From: Lepeophtheirus salmonis
Lineage: Eukaryota; Arthropoda; Copepoda; Siphonostomatoida; Caligidae
Length of the DNA stretch: 64,000 bases
Direction of reading: 5' to 3'
NCBI RefSeq assembly: GCF_016086655.4
Contig: NC_052137.2
Coordinates: 7,440,001 to 7,504,000 of the forward strand
The notes under the pieces: generated by a model
The model's database searches: none
What the model was told of the DNA's origin: nothing
Seen by the model: only the letters and a program-made list of their open reading frames with translations
Translations under genes and position numbers: made by a program
Shown here: in pieces, positions 11,500-23,260 of the stretch
How positions within the stretch are numbered: the first letter of the stretch is position 1
How the letters are laid out: each line of letters opens with the position of its first letter

Positions 11500-12375
11500 T
11501 AATTTCCCCGATTTGAAGAATGTTTTGGAAGAAAGTAGCTTAGCTGTTATGACGTTTCATTAAATCAGCTAGTCAGCTGTGACGAGGGAGGATGAAATAA
11601 ACAAAGACATGGTAATAATTACTCTATTGTCGATTCCGCAATTCTACTAAAAGTTCAACAAGGATTTCCAATTATAACCTGCAACAAATCCAGAAGGTTG
11701 CTCAGGGGCGTCCACATGATTTTTTTTGTGGCGGGAATGCTTCATTTTTGTAATTTTTTTGAAAAAAAAACTTTAAAAATCTACAGCTGATCATACAAGA
11801 TGAAATTTTGTAGAAAATAATTCCAAAAAATAATTTTTTTTTTTTTGAAAAAATTTCAAATTACTTCTTTTTTATCAAACAAAATTTGCAAATATTAAAT
11901 TGTAGGAAGAAATATTCAAAAATCCACAGCTATTCACAAAGAATAACATTTTTTAGGGAAAATTTAAAATTTTTCGAATAAAAATTTTCAAACATTGATT
12001 TCTTTTTTTTTTTTTAATAACAACTATTCTCAAAAATGATTTAAAAAAATTGATAGCAGTTCACAATCATTCTAAAAATTAAATTATATATATTAATTTT
12101 TTTCGAAAAAAAATTCTAAAATTGATTCTAACTCACAAAAAATTTCAAAAATGATAATTTTTTTAAATTTCAATATGTGTTGTGGGGGCTACAACCCCTT
12201 CAGGGCACCCCCTGTGGACTCCCCTACTACTCTTTATCGTTCATCAGCACACTTGAATTTCTAATTAAGTTTGAAATATAATTGAATTTATATTGCTAAG
12301 GAAAAGAAAATTCATTCTTCAGATTATCAATTCCAAAAAAAAACTGTCCAACTAAAAAAATGCACACGATTTACA
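11500..12375 (+). repeat. dispersed repeat A, copy interrupted by a nested element
   Basis: Left part (11500-11702) runs from ATTTGAAGAATGTTTTGGAA through CTTAGCTGTTATGACGTTTC to GCAACAAATCC. Right part (12237-12375) resumes with CAGCACACTTG, GAAATATAATTGAATTTATA and AAGGAAAAGAAAATTCATTC. Uninterrupted versions occur at 15465-15795 (+) and 53545-53790 (-). The 3' boundary is near ATTTACATCACTG, after which all copies diverge. Confidence 0.75.
11703..12236. mobile_element. non-autonomous foldback element nested in repeat A
   Basis: The left end CAGGGGCGTCCACATG and the reverse complement of the right end, AGGGGAGTCCACAGGGGG, are inverted repeats. The interior is degenerate AAATTTTT/AATTTTTTT units with 'CACAGCTATTCAC' blocks. 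CAGGGG-type ends are usual for hAT-superfamily MITEs, but I cannot see a clean 8-bp target duplication, so the superfamily is an inference. Other copies are near 10.8, 17.6, 20.6 and 52.2 kb. Confidence 0.65.
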
Positions 12376-12459
12376 TCACTGATCATACACCTATTTTTGA
12401 TCTAAGAAATATCAATGTAGTTATATAGGATCCAACATGTATACCAGGTGAAATGTATA

Positions 12460-12690
12460 TAGTGCTCCCTGATGTACATCATATATATATTGTTGACCTA
12501 AGAAATAACAACGTAGTCGCATTAATAAAATATAGCAGGCATGTACATGGAGCACCGAATAAAAAGCAATATTGCTATTTGTTTTTGTTATTGCTCTCTT
12601 ACGTACAATTATAATTTATAGGCATTTTTAGTATATGCTAATATTTGAATAAAATATAAACGCTGCTTTGTAAATTTGAATTAACTCTCG
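12460..12690 (+). repeat. dispersed repeat B, copy 1
   Basis: Shares CCTGATGTACATCATATA, CTAAGAAATAACAACGTAGT, TTGTTATTGCTCTCTTACGT and TTATAGGCATTTTTAGTAT with 32390-32625 in the same orientation, about 230 bp. Non-coding. Confidence 0.8.
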
Positions 12691-15464
12691 CAGGTGTTTT
12701 GTAATTTGTGTACCGTAAGGACTGGTTTGTTTGTTTTTGTTAGTGAGTGTTCTGGAGATTAAATTACTCATCAGTCATTCTGCCAGCTTATTTCTTTTTG
12801 TTTCTCAAAACTATTATTATCATGCTTTCATTCTTGAAGACGGCACACGTTGAGCTGTTACGTGTCAGTGTGTTGATGAAAAACATAAAGTAAAATTTTT
12901 TCTCGGGTAGTCATCTTCTATGTTACTAAAGCAAAATGTGGGTTTTTGTGCCACACTTCATTAACAATGCCGAGTACTACGGCTAGTATTAAAATAAATT
13001 ATTATATAATGGGCAAAGTAAAAAGTTATGAGCGTTTTGTCGCTTTATTTTGACAATAAAATTAACATAGTTAGGATTATCCGATTTAGATGGTTCCAGA
13101 CAGTTTTCCGGCTAATCTTTAGTTTCTGGCAATCAAATAAGTGTTCACATGCTGGTTCAACTAAACAATTTTGATTATTTTATCGACATTTTTGACGTAC
13201 ATATTTACAAAACAAAATCATTGGACCACCATTTTGCTGTTTGCTGTTCCATTTGATACTGTATGAAATCCATAAATAGTAAAAAAATCATTTGGACGCC
13301 TCCTCCCCCCTTTTCACCTTGGTCATAGTGATAATGTATCGAATTTTCTCTTTTTTTACTTCCATTCAGGATCACTGTACCACACAACTGGCCTCACTAA
13401 ACACAAAATTGTAAATTAACTTTTCTTTAAATGAACACCTTACCTTAAAGCATACTTTAAGTTTTTTTCATGCAATATATTAATTGAGAGATATAGCTCA
13501 ATAAAGACACTAGCGAAAAATACTCAGAACCTTATACTTCACCAAATATATAGGTATAGACTATACAATAGTTGGGGATCATTGGCTAAGTTCCAACTGA
13601 TTTCAGCTTTTTGTCTGGGTCTCTCCAGGGGAAAAGGTTGAGTGATGATAAAGACTACGACCCGTGCAATGTTTTATATAGATGTTGCCCCAAACATTAA
13701 TTACGATAGATAGAGATGCTAATTTTAATATAGACAATATCTTTTTTTTAAAGTAGGATTAAGCAAAACCTTAAGCTCTTAAATATTTGAAGAATTCTTC
13801 AGATCTTTTCAAGATCCGTAGTAGCCAAAGCCGGTTCATGTCTCGTCTCTATTTCCAAAAATACAAGTTTACTTATGCCATACCTGGGTCCTTCGGATCA
13901 GTGTCTATCCCCCTTCCTATCTTTATAAATAAGGATATTTTTATGTAGCTAAAATATCCATTTGAATGCTGGAGTAAATACCCTGGCGAAGTACTCGTGT
14001 TAGGATTTGAGTAAACTTAGGGTGGGTTAAATTATATTATAATAAATAAATAAATTACTTGCTTTAATTCATTTGACTTAATCTTTAATGATTATGTATT
14101 ACTGCCTAATCAATTCTTTCTCTTTTATAAGAATCTATGAGTTAAATGCAAATGAACAAACACTCTATTTTTTTTTAATAGCTAAATTCATTAATGCACT
14201 TAATTCCATTTTATCTATTGTTAATTTCATTAATGGTTTTAGAGTAGTTTTTATTTAACTCATTCATCTAAATATATAATTTTAAAGTAATTGAAAGTAA
14301 TGATCAATTTCTGTATACATTTTAAGTGTTTATTATTTGTAATCATGATGAAAACTTTTAGCTACATAAATTTGCTCATCAAATATATCTACATATAAGC
14401 ATTGATATAATTATTTACTTAGTGAGAAAGACAGAGATGGGTTATATTTGTGACTTTTAGGGGACTGTAACTAACGAGAAAGATAAATTTGTGGTTAAAA
14501 TATATTTTTTTGTTGGAATTTTGTATATCATTTTGGTTATAAACTTTACCAGAAGACAAATGTTTTAATACAAAGGAAAAAATTACTTTTATTATTTTAA
14601 AAACAGCAAGGAACCACTGGATTGTGTGATTTATGTAAACCATAATTACTAATCAATATTTTGAGTAATCCCTTGAAATTGAAGCGCTTAACAATAACAA
14701 ACGCTGAACTTATATAATAAAAACGAAGAAAAAAACATATAAAGAATATCAAAGAAGTTAAAAATATTTTTTGCAAAATATAAAAAACAAATTACGCAAT
14801 ATCTAACTGCAATTCACTCTATTATTGCAGCTTTTTATATTAGTTTTCCTCCATCGATAATCAATAACATCTGTGTTTGCATAAATGATCTGATTCCCAG
14901 TAGATAAAACTGTCCAATAAACCATTTCTACTTATTTCTTTTTCGCAGATATCTATTGCGATAATGAATAAGCTAGCCTCATTCCCCACCCTACCTTCAC
15001 ACTTTTGACACCATGAACTAATTAATATTGCAACAATACTCTGTTGTGTTTTATAACTCGGGTATGAGGGGGATCTGAAAAGTTTTGGACCTAACAAAGA
15101 TACAAAACATTTTTCTTAGTCTCCCTGTATCTCTACAAAATAACTGTCCACGATACTTTTTTGTTTTTGGCTCAATTACTCCGAGTTAGATTGACTTTGA
15201 CGGGTCAAATTTTTACACAACAAGCCTTTAACTGTCTGCAACTGTTTGAATCAAATACATTGATACACTTTAAAAAAAAAAAAAAGCATAATCATAGCTC
15301 AATATTCGATTTGGTCCATTTTCAAACAAACCCTCCCATTTACTCACTTAAACGACTGTTACATAACAACTCTGCGTCCACAATGGGTGAAACTTTAGTG
15401 AGTAAATGTCAGTGTGTATTTTGGGAATGTTATAAAAAAAGAAACCGAAAAGCAACATGGACAC
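12691..15464. other. long non-coding stretch, nothing identified
   Basis: No transposase motif or repeat pair was recognised. Several frames of 60-80 codons (for example on the minus strand at 14419-14643 and 14861-15097) have no conserved pattern. The 124-codon frame at 15161-15535 runs into repeat A and is discounted. Confidence 0.4.
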
Positions 15465-15795
15465 TACGACAATTTAAAGAGTGTTTTGGAAGTGAGCAGG
15501 TTATCTATCATGACGTTTCATTGGATCAGCTATAACCAACTCTAACGAGGGTTTTGTCGATCTTCAATTATACTCCAAGTCTAACAAGTTTGCGCAACAA
15601 ATCCTCCAGGTTATTCTCCGTCTTCTGTAAGCACACCCCAATGTTGAATGAGGTTTTGAATATAATTGAATCTATTTAAGAGAGGATGTTCACTACTTCA
15701 GAGTTAAATAATAGTGACACAAACTAAGGAAAAGAAAATCCATTCTTTGGTTTACCAATAATCTACAAAAGTACACTTTGATTTACATCACAATA
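15465..15795 (+). repeat. dispersed repeat A, uninterrupted copy
   Basis: Runs from AAAGAGTGTTTTGGAAGTGA through TATCATGACGTTTCATTGGA, GCGCAACAAATCCTCCAGG, TTGAATATAATTGAATCTAT and AAGGAAAAGAAAATCCATTC to TTTACATCACAATAC. It provides the empty site for the element nested at 11703-12236. Confidence 0.75.
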
Positions 15796-16570
15796 CATAA
15801 TAATGTCAAACTTGGGAAGAATTGATTAACTACAAGTGCTGTGACATCCAAAACCTCGGTTCGGGTAACCCCTTTTTATATTTTTTCGAGCACATTATAG
15901 CAAAAATAACCTTTATAAAACGACTTCTCTGTGATTTTTTTTTCATAGGCAACGTTAAGTTTAAGTTTATTAACGAAGTATGTAGTATACGTTTGTGTTA
16001 GCGATTGATTTTTTTTATGAGACTCTCATTCTGTACTACATATCATATATATAAGATGTACATTCCAAATTTGCAACTTAACTAATTAGATGATTGTCTT
16101 GGATGTATGTATTATACAACTATAAAAAAAGGGCGAGAAAAAAACCATGTTTAAAAGATTAGTCATAAAATAATATGTAAGAGTCGTAAAAAACATATAA
16201 AAATTAATGGAGAATATAAAAGAATCAATAATGTCCAAAAGGCTGGACTTCCGAAGAATTATGGGTAGATTAAGAGAAAGAAAAGTTACAATAACTTTCT
16301 TGGAAGAAGTTGCTACTCTGATGTAAATTACTTTTTATTTCTCTTCCTTCGAAATATGTATCTACAAAAAAAAAAAAAAAAAAAAAAAATGGACCCTCAG
16401 CCATTATCATATCGAAAATATCTCCAAACCTTTTTTTTTCCTTACTGATATATTTTCTGAATTTCTCCTATAAAAAATAATTTTCTATAACACAAAAAGA
16501 TTTAATCAAATATTACATTCGTTTTCTTTTGTTTCTTTTCAAAGAAATAGCATTAATATTGTATATATAA
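15796..16570. other. non-coding with a 24-A run at 16366-16389
   Basis: Apart from the pure A tract no feature is recognised. A short frame at about 16231-16326 (MSKRLDFRRIMGRLRERK) is not supported by any known family. Confidence 0.45.
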
Positions 16571-17372
16571 TAGGTAGGAGAAAAATTAATTTTGTATTCT
16601 TCCCTTATTTCAATGCTTTTTTCAAAGTGTTACAATCATTCACTGTAAACCAAGTACACCCCTTCTATTCGATAATTCGTTGCAAGAGAGAATCATACTT
16701 CATAATGCCCTTTTCATAAAACTCCTTATTCCTATCGGCAAAAAAATCTCGGACAACCAATTTTCACAGCCATCTATTGAGGGCAAATTATACTCCCGAG
16801 TGATTTGGCCATAGACAAAAATAGTAAGTAGTGTTTAATGCCAGGTATGGACTGTTGGGTGGATGCATAAGAACTTCCCATTCGATCTCCCAGAAATTCG
16901 GGTGCGTCATCATAGATGTGTGGGACCAGGCGCTGTCTTGATGATGTCTTGTTGTCTCCTATTTACCAATGCCGGCCACTTTCGTACAGCTTCAAACAGT
17001 CGAGTTGTTCATAGTAGAGTGCAGAATTGAGCGGGGGGGAAAACAATTGCTCAAGCCACTTTTATGCAAGTCGAACCGAATGAGTTTTGGCCCTGTATAG
17101 ATTGTAAATTTTCTTGGTCGCTTTCGATGCGTTTTTCCTTTTCAAGCAATAAAAATGTAAAGTATGGCGAATTTCTTCCTTCAAGACCTCCATACTTTTA
17201 CGCACGATAATTCACGACTGAGCCTGCCAAGCGAAATACTGTAGCAAAAGCTTTTGTAGTATACTTTCACAATACTTTATCGTATGATCCGATGCTACCA
17301 ATAATGAACAAGATATACTCAGTTAAAAAATAGTGGGAGGAAATACGAAATGACTTTTTCCTCAACCTATTA
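16571..17372 (-). mobile_element. irritans-like mariner remnant, copy b
   Basis: The ends TAGGTAGGAGAAAAATTAAT and, on the other strand, TAGGTTGAGGAAAAAGTCAT are decayed versions of the copy-a TIRs. Minus-strand frames give YYEQLDCLK (middle), then DRNKEFYEKGIMKYDSLLQR (C-terminus), with frameshifts and stops between them. The third catalytic codon is too damaged to read. At 803 bp it also lacks the first-Asp core. Confidence 0.8.
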
Positions 17373-17600
17373 TTAGACTGCTTTACAAAATACGCTATAA
17401 TCTCATTCCTGCCTATATCATTGCTATATACAAAGTGGGGCTCAAGTTTATTTATCTAATCTTATAGCTGCTTATAGTTAATGTGAGCCATCATGACTTC
17501 GTTCAAACATTCTGCAAGGTGACCACATGCATTTTCGGTCATTTCTTTTAATATAACCACAGATCATATTATTTGAATCTACATATATATATTTAAAATA

Positions 17601-17829
17601 CAGGGGCGTCCGCTGGGGGGGGGGTGGAGGGGCCTTATCCCCCTGCAATAAGAAATCTTGCTTTGTACTAGAAAATTTGTTCGTCCGGAGAATATTTTTA
17701 AGGATTTCTTATCTAAAAAAAGATCATTCAGCCAAATTATACAGTTGGGTAAAAAAAACTTAATTTTTGAAGCTTTTTTCGAAAAATTTGAACCAAGCTC
17801 CCCAAAAATATAATCCTGCGCTCGCTCTG
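17601..17829. mobile_element. short foldback element (CAGGGG-end family)
   Basis: The left end CAGGGGCGTCCGCTGGGG with a G-run and the reverse complement of the right end, CAGAGCGAGCGCAGGATTAT, are imperfect inverted repeats. The interior keeps the family's CCCCAAAAATATAATCCTG block. The 97-codon minus-strand frame crossing it is a shadow. Confidence 0.45.
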
Positions 17830-18809
17830 ATATTTCATCATAGCAATACTTTTGTATTGATTTTGGTACCAAGACGAGAGACAGTATTTTGATCCTTTAC
17901 AAATATAATGTCTCTATCTTAGGATATTACAACGTTTAGTCAGAACAAGTTTGTCCTTGTAATAAATCATTGTGAGCTTTTTTAACATATCGGTGTTTAA
18001 TATTATTTGAATCTCTGACTGCAGTGATATGGAAAAAAAAAACCCGCATAATTATTTCTAATAAGCAAGCAATTATTAAAATTAAAAAAATCATATCAAA
18101 TCATATCATTATTGATATTACTTCCATTTCGTATCAAACGAGTAGCCAGTAAGTTAACAAAATCAACCAGAAATGTGATCACCTTTCAATTTGAAGAATT
18201 ATATAATGAGGAATTACTCAGATGTAGATCATCTATGCTACTCCAAGTCCAACAATGAATTACACTAATTATTCCTCAACAAATCCTTAGTGTTACTCCG
18301 TGCCATAACTTAGCAAACATTCGAACGTGCAAAATGCTTAGAATTTACAACCCTACTCATCTCACTTTAACAACCAACCAAAAAATGAATAATATAGATT
18401 GCAACCATTTTATTATATGTTGGTAGTAGCCTACATTATGTATGTATACACGGATATATATTCTAAATAAGACATAAAAGATAATGGGTAAACTATCAGA
18501 GAAGGATTCTTGGAAATAATTTCTATCAGAGTAAAAAAAAAAGTTTGTGACATAAAAAAACTAAGATATGTATTTTTGTTGTATTATATTAATAAATAGT
18601 ATTAGACATGCAAGCATCATTATATAACAACAGTGACTGCTTCATTTGTAAGGATCTAACTTTTGTATCCAATGTACATATGCATGAGCTGTATTATTAA
18701 AGAATTGGAAACAAATATATAATTCATTAATTATAGATGATTTTTCTTTCTATTAATTCTATGTCTACCTTGCTATTTTTTTTTTTTTTCATTTCTCCAA
18801 CTTTTAATA
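17830..18809. other. non-coding with a repeat A scrap at about 18180-18310
   Basis: The scrap contains TACTCCAAGTCCAACAATGA and CCTCAACAAATCCTTAG, matching the middle of repeat A at 15.6 kb. The rest is unassigned AT-rich sequence. Confidence 0.45.
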
Positions 18810-19678
18810 CCGGGTGGTCCATTGAAATATGAACACCTATTAATTCAATAATTTATGATGGTTGAGAGATTAAAATTAATTCATATTTCCATAGATTAAA
18901 GCATTACTAATTAGTTACAAAAAAAATTGAGCTCTCTAGATTACGTACATATCGAAAAAATGACAATTGAACGTGTTCGACGAATTTTCATTCGCTCACT
19001 CGAAGCAGTTGAGCGTCTCCAGGACCACCGTCTACGTCGTCAGCAAATCCGAAACGCTGTAGAAGAACAAAGGCTCTGTCAAAAAGACCAAACTGGACCC
19101 AGAAGAGGGAAAGAAAGTCCCCCATTCCCCCAAGACCATAAGGGTTTATTAAAGATATCTCAGGATGTCACACCCGTCTGTTCTGAAAGCTAAAAAAAGA
19201 GGCTGGAAAGAGCCTTGTGAGGGTGAAGAGGCCAATTTTTGACTCCAGCAATGAAAGAAACAAATCTCTTCCATTGCAAGACACTTTTGAATGAGTTTTT
19301 GATGAATTTCTTTAGTAGTTTGAACTCTTTTTTGATATTTTAGGCCCCTGCAGTCCCGATCTCAACAACCTGCATTACACATTTTGGGTGCATGTCAAGG
19401 GGAAGGCCTGCAGTGTCTATCATCCAAACAGTGAAGCCTTTAAAGCCACTATAAGCCAGAACTGAGACACCATGACAGAGGACTACATCTTCAGCGGGTT
19501 TCAGGCTCTCTATTGCCGTCTAGAAGCCATCATTGCCGCTAAGGGAGGCTACATGAATGATTAAGAGAGCTCAGAGACATAGTTTTTTTAATTTTGGAAA
19601 AATTCTATTGGTTTGAAATAAATTATATGTCGTTGAAGTTTAAAATTCAAAGTGTTCAGATTTTAATGGACCATGCAG
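18810..19678 (+). mobile_element. mariner-family element with both TIRs (869 bp)
   Basis: The left end CCGGGTGGTCCATTGAAATA and the reverse complement of the right end, CTGCATGGTCCATTAAAATC, are TIRs of about 28 bp. TA flanks are at 18808-18809 and 19679-19680. Both transposase ends are present but the first- and second-Asp core is deleted. It is the best-preserved reference for relatives at 2.3, 33.3 and 37.4 kb and for TIR scraps at 1.77, 22.7 and 29.2 kb. Confidence 0.9.
18960..19564 (+). pseudogene. mariner-family transposase remnant
   Basis: The start at 18960 gives MTIERVRRIFIRSLEAVERL and a basic N-terminal part that stops at 19193. Downstream frames carry the C-terminal third: SPDLNNLHYTFWVH, KACSVYHPNSEAF, MTEDYIFSGFQALYCRLEAI, AAKGGYMND and a stop at 19564. 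The third catalytic Asp (family form NPLDY) is replaced by His, codon CAT at 19373-19375. An in-frame TGA follows SQN. The product cannot be active. Confidence 0.8.
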
Positions 19679-19680
19679 TA

Positions 19681-20567
19681 GTATATACTTTTTTATTATG
19701 TTTTTAAAATTTGTCTCAAAGCTTTTGCAAGACTTAGTATTACATTCGCATGTCTGTGATTTTTTTTTTTTTTTGCATTGATTTCTACCAAAAGATATTA
19801 TTATGAAAAATATCTAATATGTCAAAAAAATCACTTCATTTCTGAAAGAAATTGCATTTTTTTTATATTGATATATTCACATATGTTTATAGATTATATA
19901 ATACATTTTTTTTTTTTTTTGCATGAACTATTAAAAATAGTCGTCTACATGAAAGAATTAATTGAAAACAAAAAAAAAACGTATAGTATTCTTCTTTGTT
20001 TTCTTTCTCCTTTTGAATGAAATCTAATTTAATCTTTTATCAAAAAAGGTTAAAAACTTAACTAATATATGCATATATAAAAAAGTTATTAAAATTTGAA
20101 TTTTTATTAACTTATAAGATTTTTTTCCTCCGTATAAATACTTAAATTTTAATATTAATATTTTGATATATTTATACATTTAATTAACATTGGTCTTTAT
20201 TCTATGTGTTTTGAGAAAGTATGAAGAGTGCAATTAGACATTTAAAAAAAAATTATATAAATTGACAAAAATATTTTTTGCAAAAGTAAATTAATTAAGA
20301 TAACTTTTTCAATTATTTATTCATTCTATATTCATATTCAATATACGTATCTATAGATTTAATGTTTAAATATTATATTCTTGAAATATGCTCAGCACGT
20401 ATTGGAATTTCAAAGTGAGTATAAATTCTTCCCAAACCAAACTTTGAGCTTTTTAAGGGTCTACCAAGTGAACAGAATGGGCACCTAAAACTTGAAGTAG
20501 TATGACCTAATTACGAAAAACCTGATTTTTATTAAATTAAGGAAACAAAACTCCAAACCACTTTGTG
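19681..20567. other. AT-rich non-coding, nothing identified
   Basis: Dominated by T- and A-runs. The 80-codon frame at 19778-20020 has a biased F/Y/K composition and no conserved motif. Confidence 0.4.
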
Positions 20568-20933
20568 TAGGGGCGCCTGCAGGGTGTGGGCTGGAGGAGT
20601 TGTAGCCCCCAATTATCCACATTTCCCAAAAGTTTAATTTTTCAAATTTTTTTCCAAAAGTTTTAATTTTTTGTGAACAGCTGGGGACTTTTGATTTTTT
20701 TTTTTTTAAACTAAATATGTACTCAATATTTGAAATTCAATTTTTTATTTTGGTATAAAATTTAATTTTTTGTGAACTGCTGTGGATTTTTGTAAAAATT
20801 TCCCAAAAGTTTAATGTTTCTTAAATATTTGAAATTTTGAAATTTTTTGTGAATAGCTAACAATTTTTTGATTTTTTTGCTAAATAATTCTTTAAGCCAA
20901 GCCCCTTCAAAATATAACCCTGTGGAGCCCCTG
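20568..20933. mobile_element. foldback element of the CAGGGG-end family (366 bp)
   Basis: The left end TAGGGGCGCCTGCAGGG and the reverse complement of the right end, CAGGGGCTCCACAGGGTTAT, are inverted repeats. Inside, a unit around TTTAATTTTTTGTGAACAGC is repeated with variation at least three times (about 20665, 20765 and 20845). No coding capacity. Confidence 0.65.
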
Positions 20934-21049
20934 TTGTGATATATTTAAATACTATATTTATCTATAGTTTTTTATTAAATGTGTCCTCTTTACACGCAAG
21001 AACAGCCTAAACACTCCAGATTGAGAGTTCTTGGTGAAAATCGTGATCA

Positions 21050-21525
21050 TAAGTACCACGCCTTATATAATGTTTGATGCTCGAAGTGAATCCAGTGAGA
21101 ATTGTGGCAAAAATTTTTAAACAAGACGCCAATGCATGACAAGTCCAGGGGATTGAGAAGGGCTAGATGGAGGCCAGAAATCCCCCATTTGTTCCTGTGA
21201 AAGTTTAGGTTCTTCCTGGCTGTAATGGACTTTTTGATGCTGTAGGCTCTTTGGATGGATACGCCAATGGTCTCTTTTGCCGTCTTGCACTGCCACCTGA
21301 GTGGATGAGATCGCAACCGCGTTGCTTTTTTTGTTATTGCTACAATATTTTTACAACGAAAATATTTCCGTATTTTCACCTGACTATGGCGTGCCACGGT
21401 GTAATAATGGCACCTTGGAGTGAATCTAAATTTGGATTAGGGGTGTGGAAGGTAATCTTCTATAAAGCTCCCCAATTTGCAAAGTCCAGAGAGTTGAGGT
21501 CAGGATTAAGTTTCTTATTGTAAAA
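21050..21525 (-). pseudogene. two adjoining transposase fragments (Tc1/mariner type)
   Basis: Reading the minus strand from 21525, the first piece is C-terminal (NPDLNSLDFANWGAL, then NPNLDSLQGAI), ending near 21390. The next piece is N-terminal (HTH-like TIGVSIQRAYSIKKSITARK, then NLNFHRNKWG) and passes directly into another C-terminal-like stretch (GLHLALLNPLD) to about 21060. The order C-N-C means the end of one copy abuts a second, internally deleted copy. Both are frameshifted. TIRs were not identified. Confidence 0.6.
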
Positions 21526-21869
21526 TTTTAGGATAATTACAAATATGATCTTATAATGATATGCAATTAATCAATCCTGAGAAAATGTAATTTAAATGTA
21601 AATTAAACATAATATTTGAAAGGTTTTTTTAAAAGGTATAGCGTCTTGCTGTCTCAATTGTTTTGACGCCAAATGAATTTATTTAAAGCATAAATAGTTA
21701 AAGTTTTATTCATTAAAAAATCATATGGTTCTAGAAGATTTAATTAAGCGCCAATATTAATTTGAATTTTTTGTTGTTTGAAGAAGAAATTGATTAATTT
21801 TAAGGACTGAATTTAAATGGTATATATCCCGATATTAATAGATACACAATGGTTATACATTATAAGTTT

Positions 21870-23000
21870 TATGTGGACTATTTTCAAACTCTAAAGGTGC
21901 CTCAAAGCTTTTATAAATACTCAAAAATTTCAAAAGGAAAATCCTCAAAAATCAGTCAAAAATCGTCAACTGCTATTAGAGTTCAATTTAGAATTTGAAG
22001 TATACTTCCATTGTTTACTTTTGTAAATGCCTAAATATATCGTGCTTTAGTATAATAAATATTTAAGAGCTCTGTACAAAAATGGTTCATTAATCTTAAG
22101 TATGTCAGAATCACATTTATAGCAGGTGTGAATATTAAACACACACTTTTAACAAACTTTTCAAAATCATTATATATTTTTCTTTCTCATTTGAAAAAAG
22201 GAGTTAAAGTATGATTTGAGGAGCCCTTTTCTTTAAAATATGGTAGTAAATGTTAATTTAACTGATTGTAAATCAAGACTTGTTCCTTAATTTTATTAAG
22301 AAATTTGTTAATTAATCTTTTATTTTTGTTTCTTGAGCTGAAATAATTAATTTATTGTATGTATCTCTATAGTCTTAATATATATTTAAACAAAGAAACA
22401 GGCTACCCAGTATCTCAAGGGACCCAAATATTAGTAATTAAATCCACTTTTGCACTTTCTTTAGACTCTACTGTTAGATGCAACGTCTCTTATGCCTCAC
22501 ACAAAAAAATTAATTGAATTAATTATATTCTTCTATTATAAAAGCTTTTATAATAAACCATATCTGACTCAATTAAAATGTTCATGGATAGAAATGATAA
22601 GTGAGCTTGTTCAGTACTGAATTATTTTTTTTAATCATATATCTGGTGGGTCAATATAAAAACAATCTTGCGCAAAATATAGTAAAGGAGATAATCCCCA
22701 TTAATTTTTTTACTTAATATATATACTGAGCGGTCCATTTAAATCTAAACACTCACTAATTCAATAATTAATTAAGGTTGAGTGATTAAAATTTAATTCC
22801 TATTTCGATACATTTGACCATAAACAATTATTTAGGGTGATTGGTCTGGGCCAACCATTCAGTAGTTGTTGACATCGCTGAAGACAGAGTTCTTTTTGAT
22901 GTTACGACAGGAGTAGTAACTAAATTATTCTAAGCGACCATTCTCCAGCCTTTCGGACAGCCTTGCCCACAGTAGACAGATGCATCTTCTATTCTTGACA
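21870..23000 (+). repeat. duplicated segment, copy 1 (about 1.1 kb)
   Basis: Nearly identical over long blocks to 28310-29440, in the same orientation and offset by about 6440 bp: for example GAATTTGAAGTATACTTCCA, TTAAGAGCTCTGTACAAAAA and GTTGACATCGCTGAAGACAG. Both copies include the perfect palindrome TATTATAAAAGCTTTTATAA and a mariner TIR followed by reversed transposase sequence. A partial third copy is at 29455-29562. The left 860 bp has no ORF. Confidence 0.9.
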
Positions 23001-23260
23001 TACTCTGACATCTTCATCGTTGGGTGTACCTTAAAGGCCTCCATGATGTCTTCAGGCTTCACTTTTGTAGGTGTTCTACTCTTGGGGTTCTCCATAAGGT
23101 TGTCCAAATCACCCTAACGATTTCTTACGTGATAAACTGTGGCTTTTATCACGTTTAATGACTTCATGATGGCCAATATGGTCCTCTTGGAGCGAAATAA
23201 ATTGCCCATGAAGGTTCTTCATGCCTCCATCGCTACAAATACTATGTCTGTTTACAACAT
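22735..23260 (-). pseudogene. chimeric mariner: + strand TIR beside minus-strand HTH fragment
   Basis: At 22735-22830 the + strand carries the left TIR and subterminal of the 18.8 kb family (GCGGTCCATTTAAATCTAAA). Immediately right, the minus strand encodes an N-terminal transposase region read from about 23190 to 22835: KRTILAIMKSLNV (HTH), EDIMEAFKVHPTMKMSEYVK, then frames ending LQRCQQLLN. The catalytic domain is absent. Orientation of end and coding part disagree, so this is a rearrangement or a junction of two families. Confidence 0.65.

Noticed and set aside
15161..15535. 124-codon ORF as a gene
   Set aside because: Its second half is repeat A translated in one frame and its first half contains a lysine run from an A tract. 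No domain is seen.
17030..17042. G-run and other homopolymers (for example 2806-2815, 17615-17624, 58428-58436) as functional elements
   Set aside because: Isolated short homopolymers in low-complexity or repeat sequence; no quadruplex-like spacing of G tracts.
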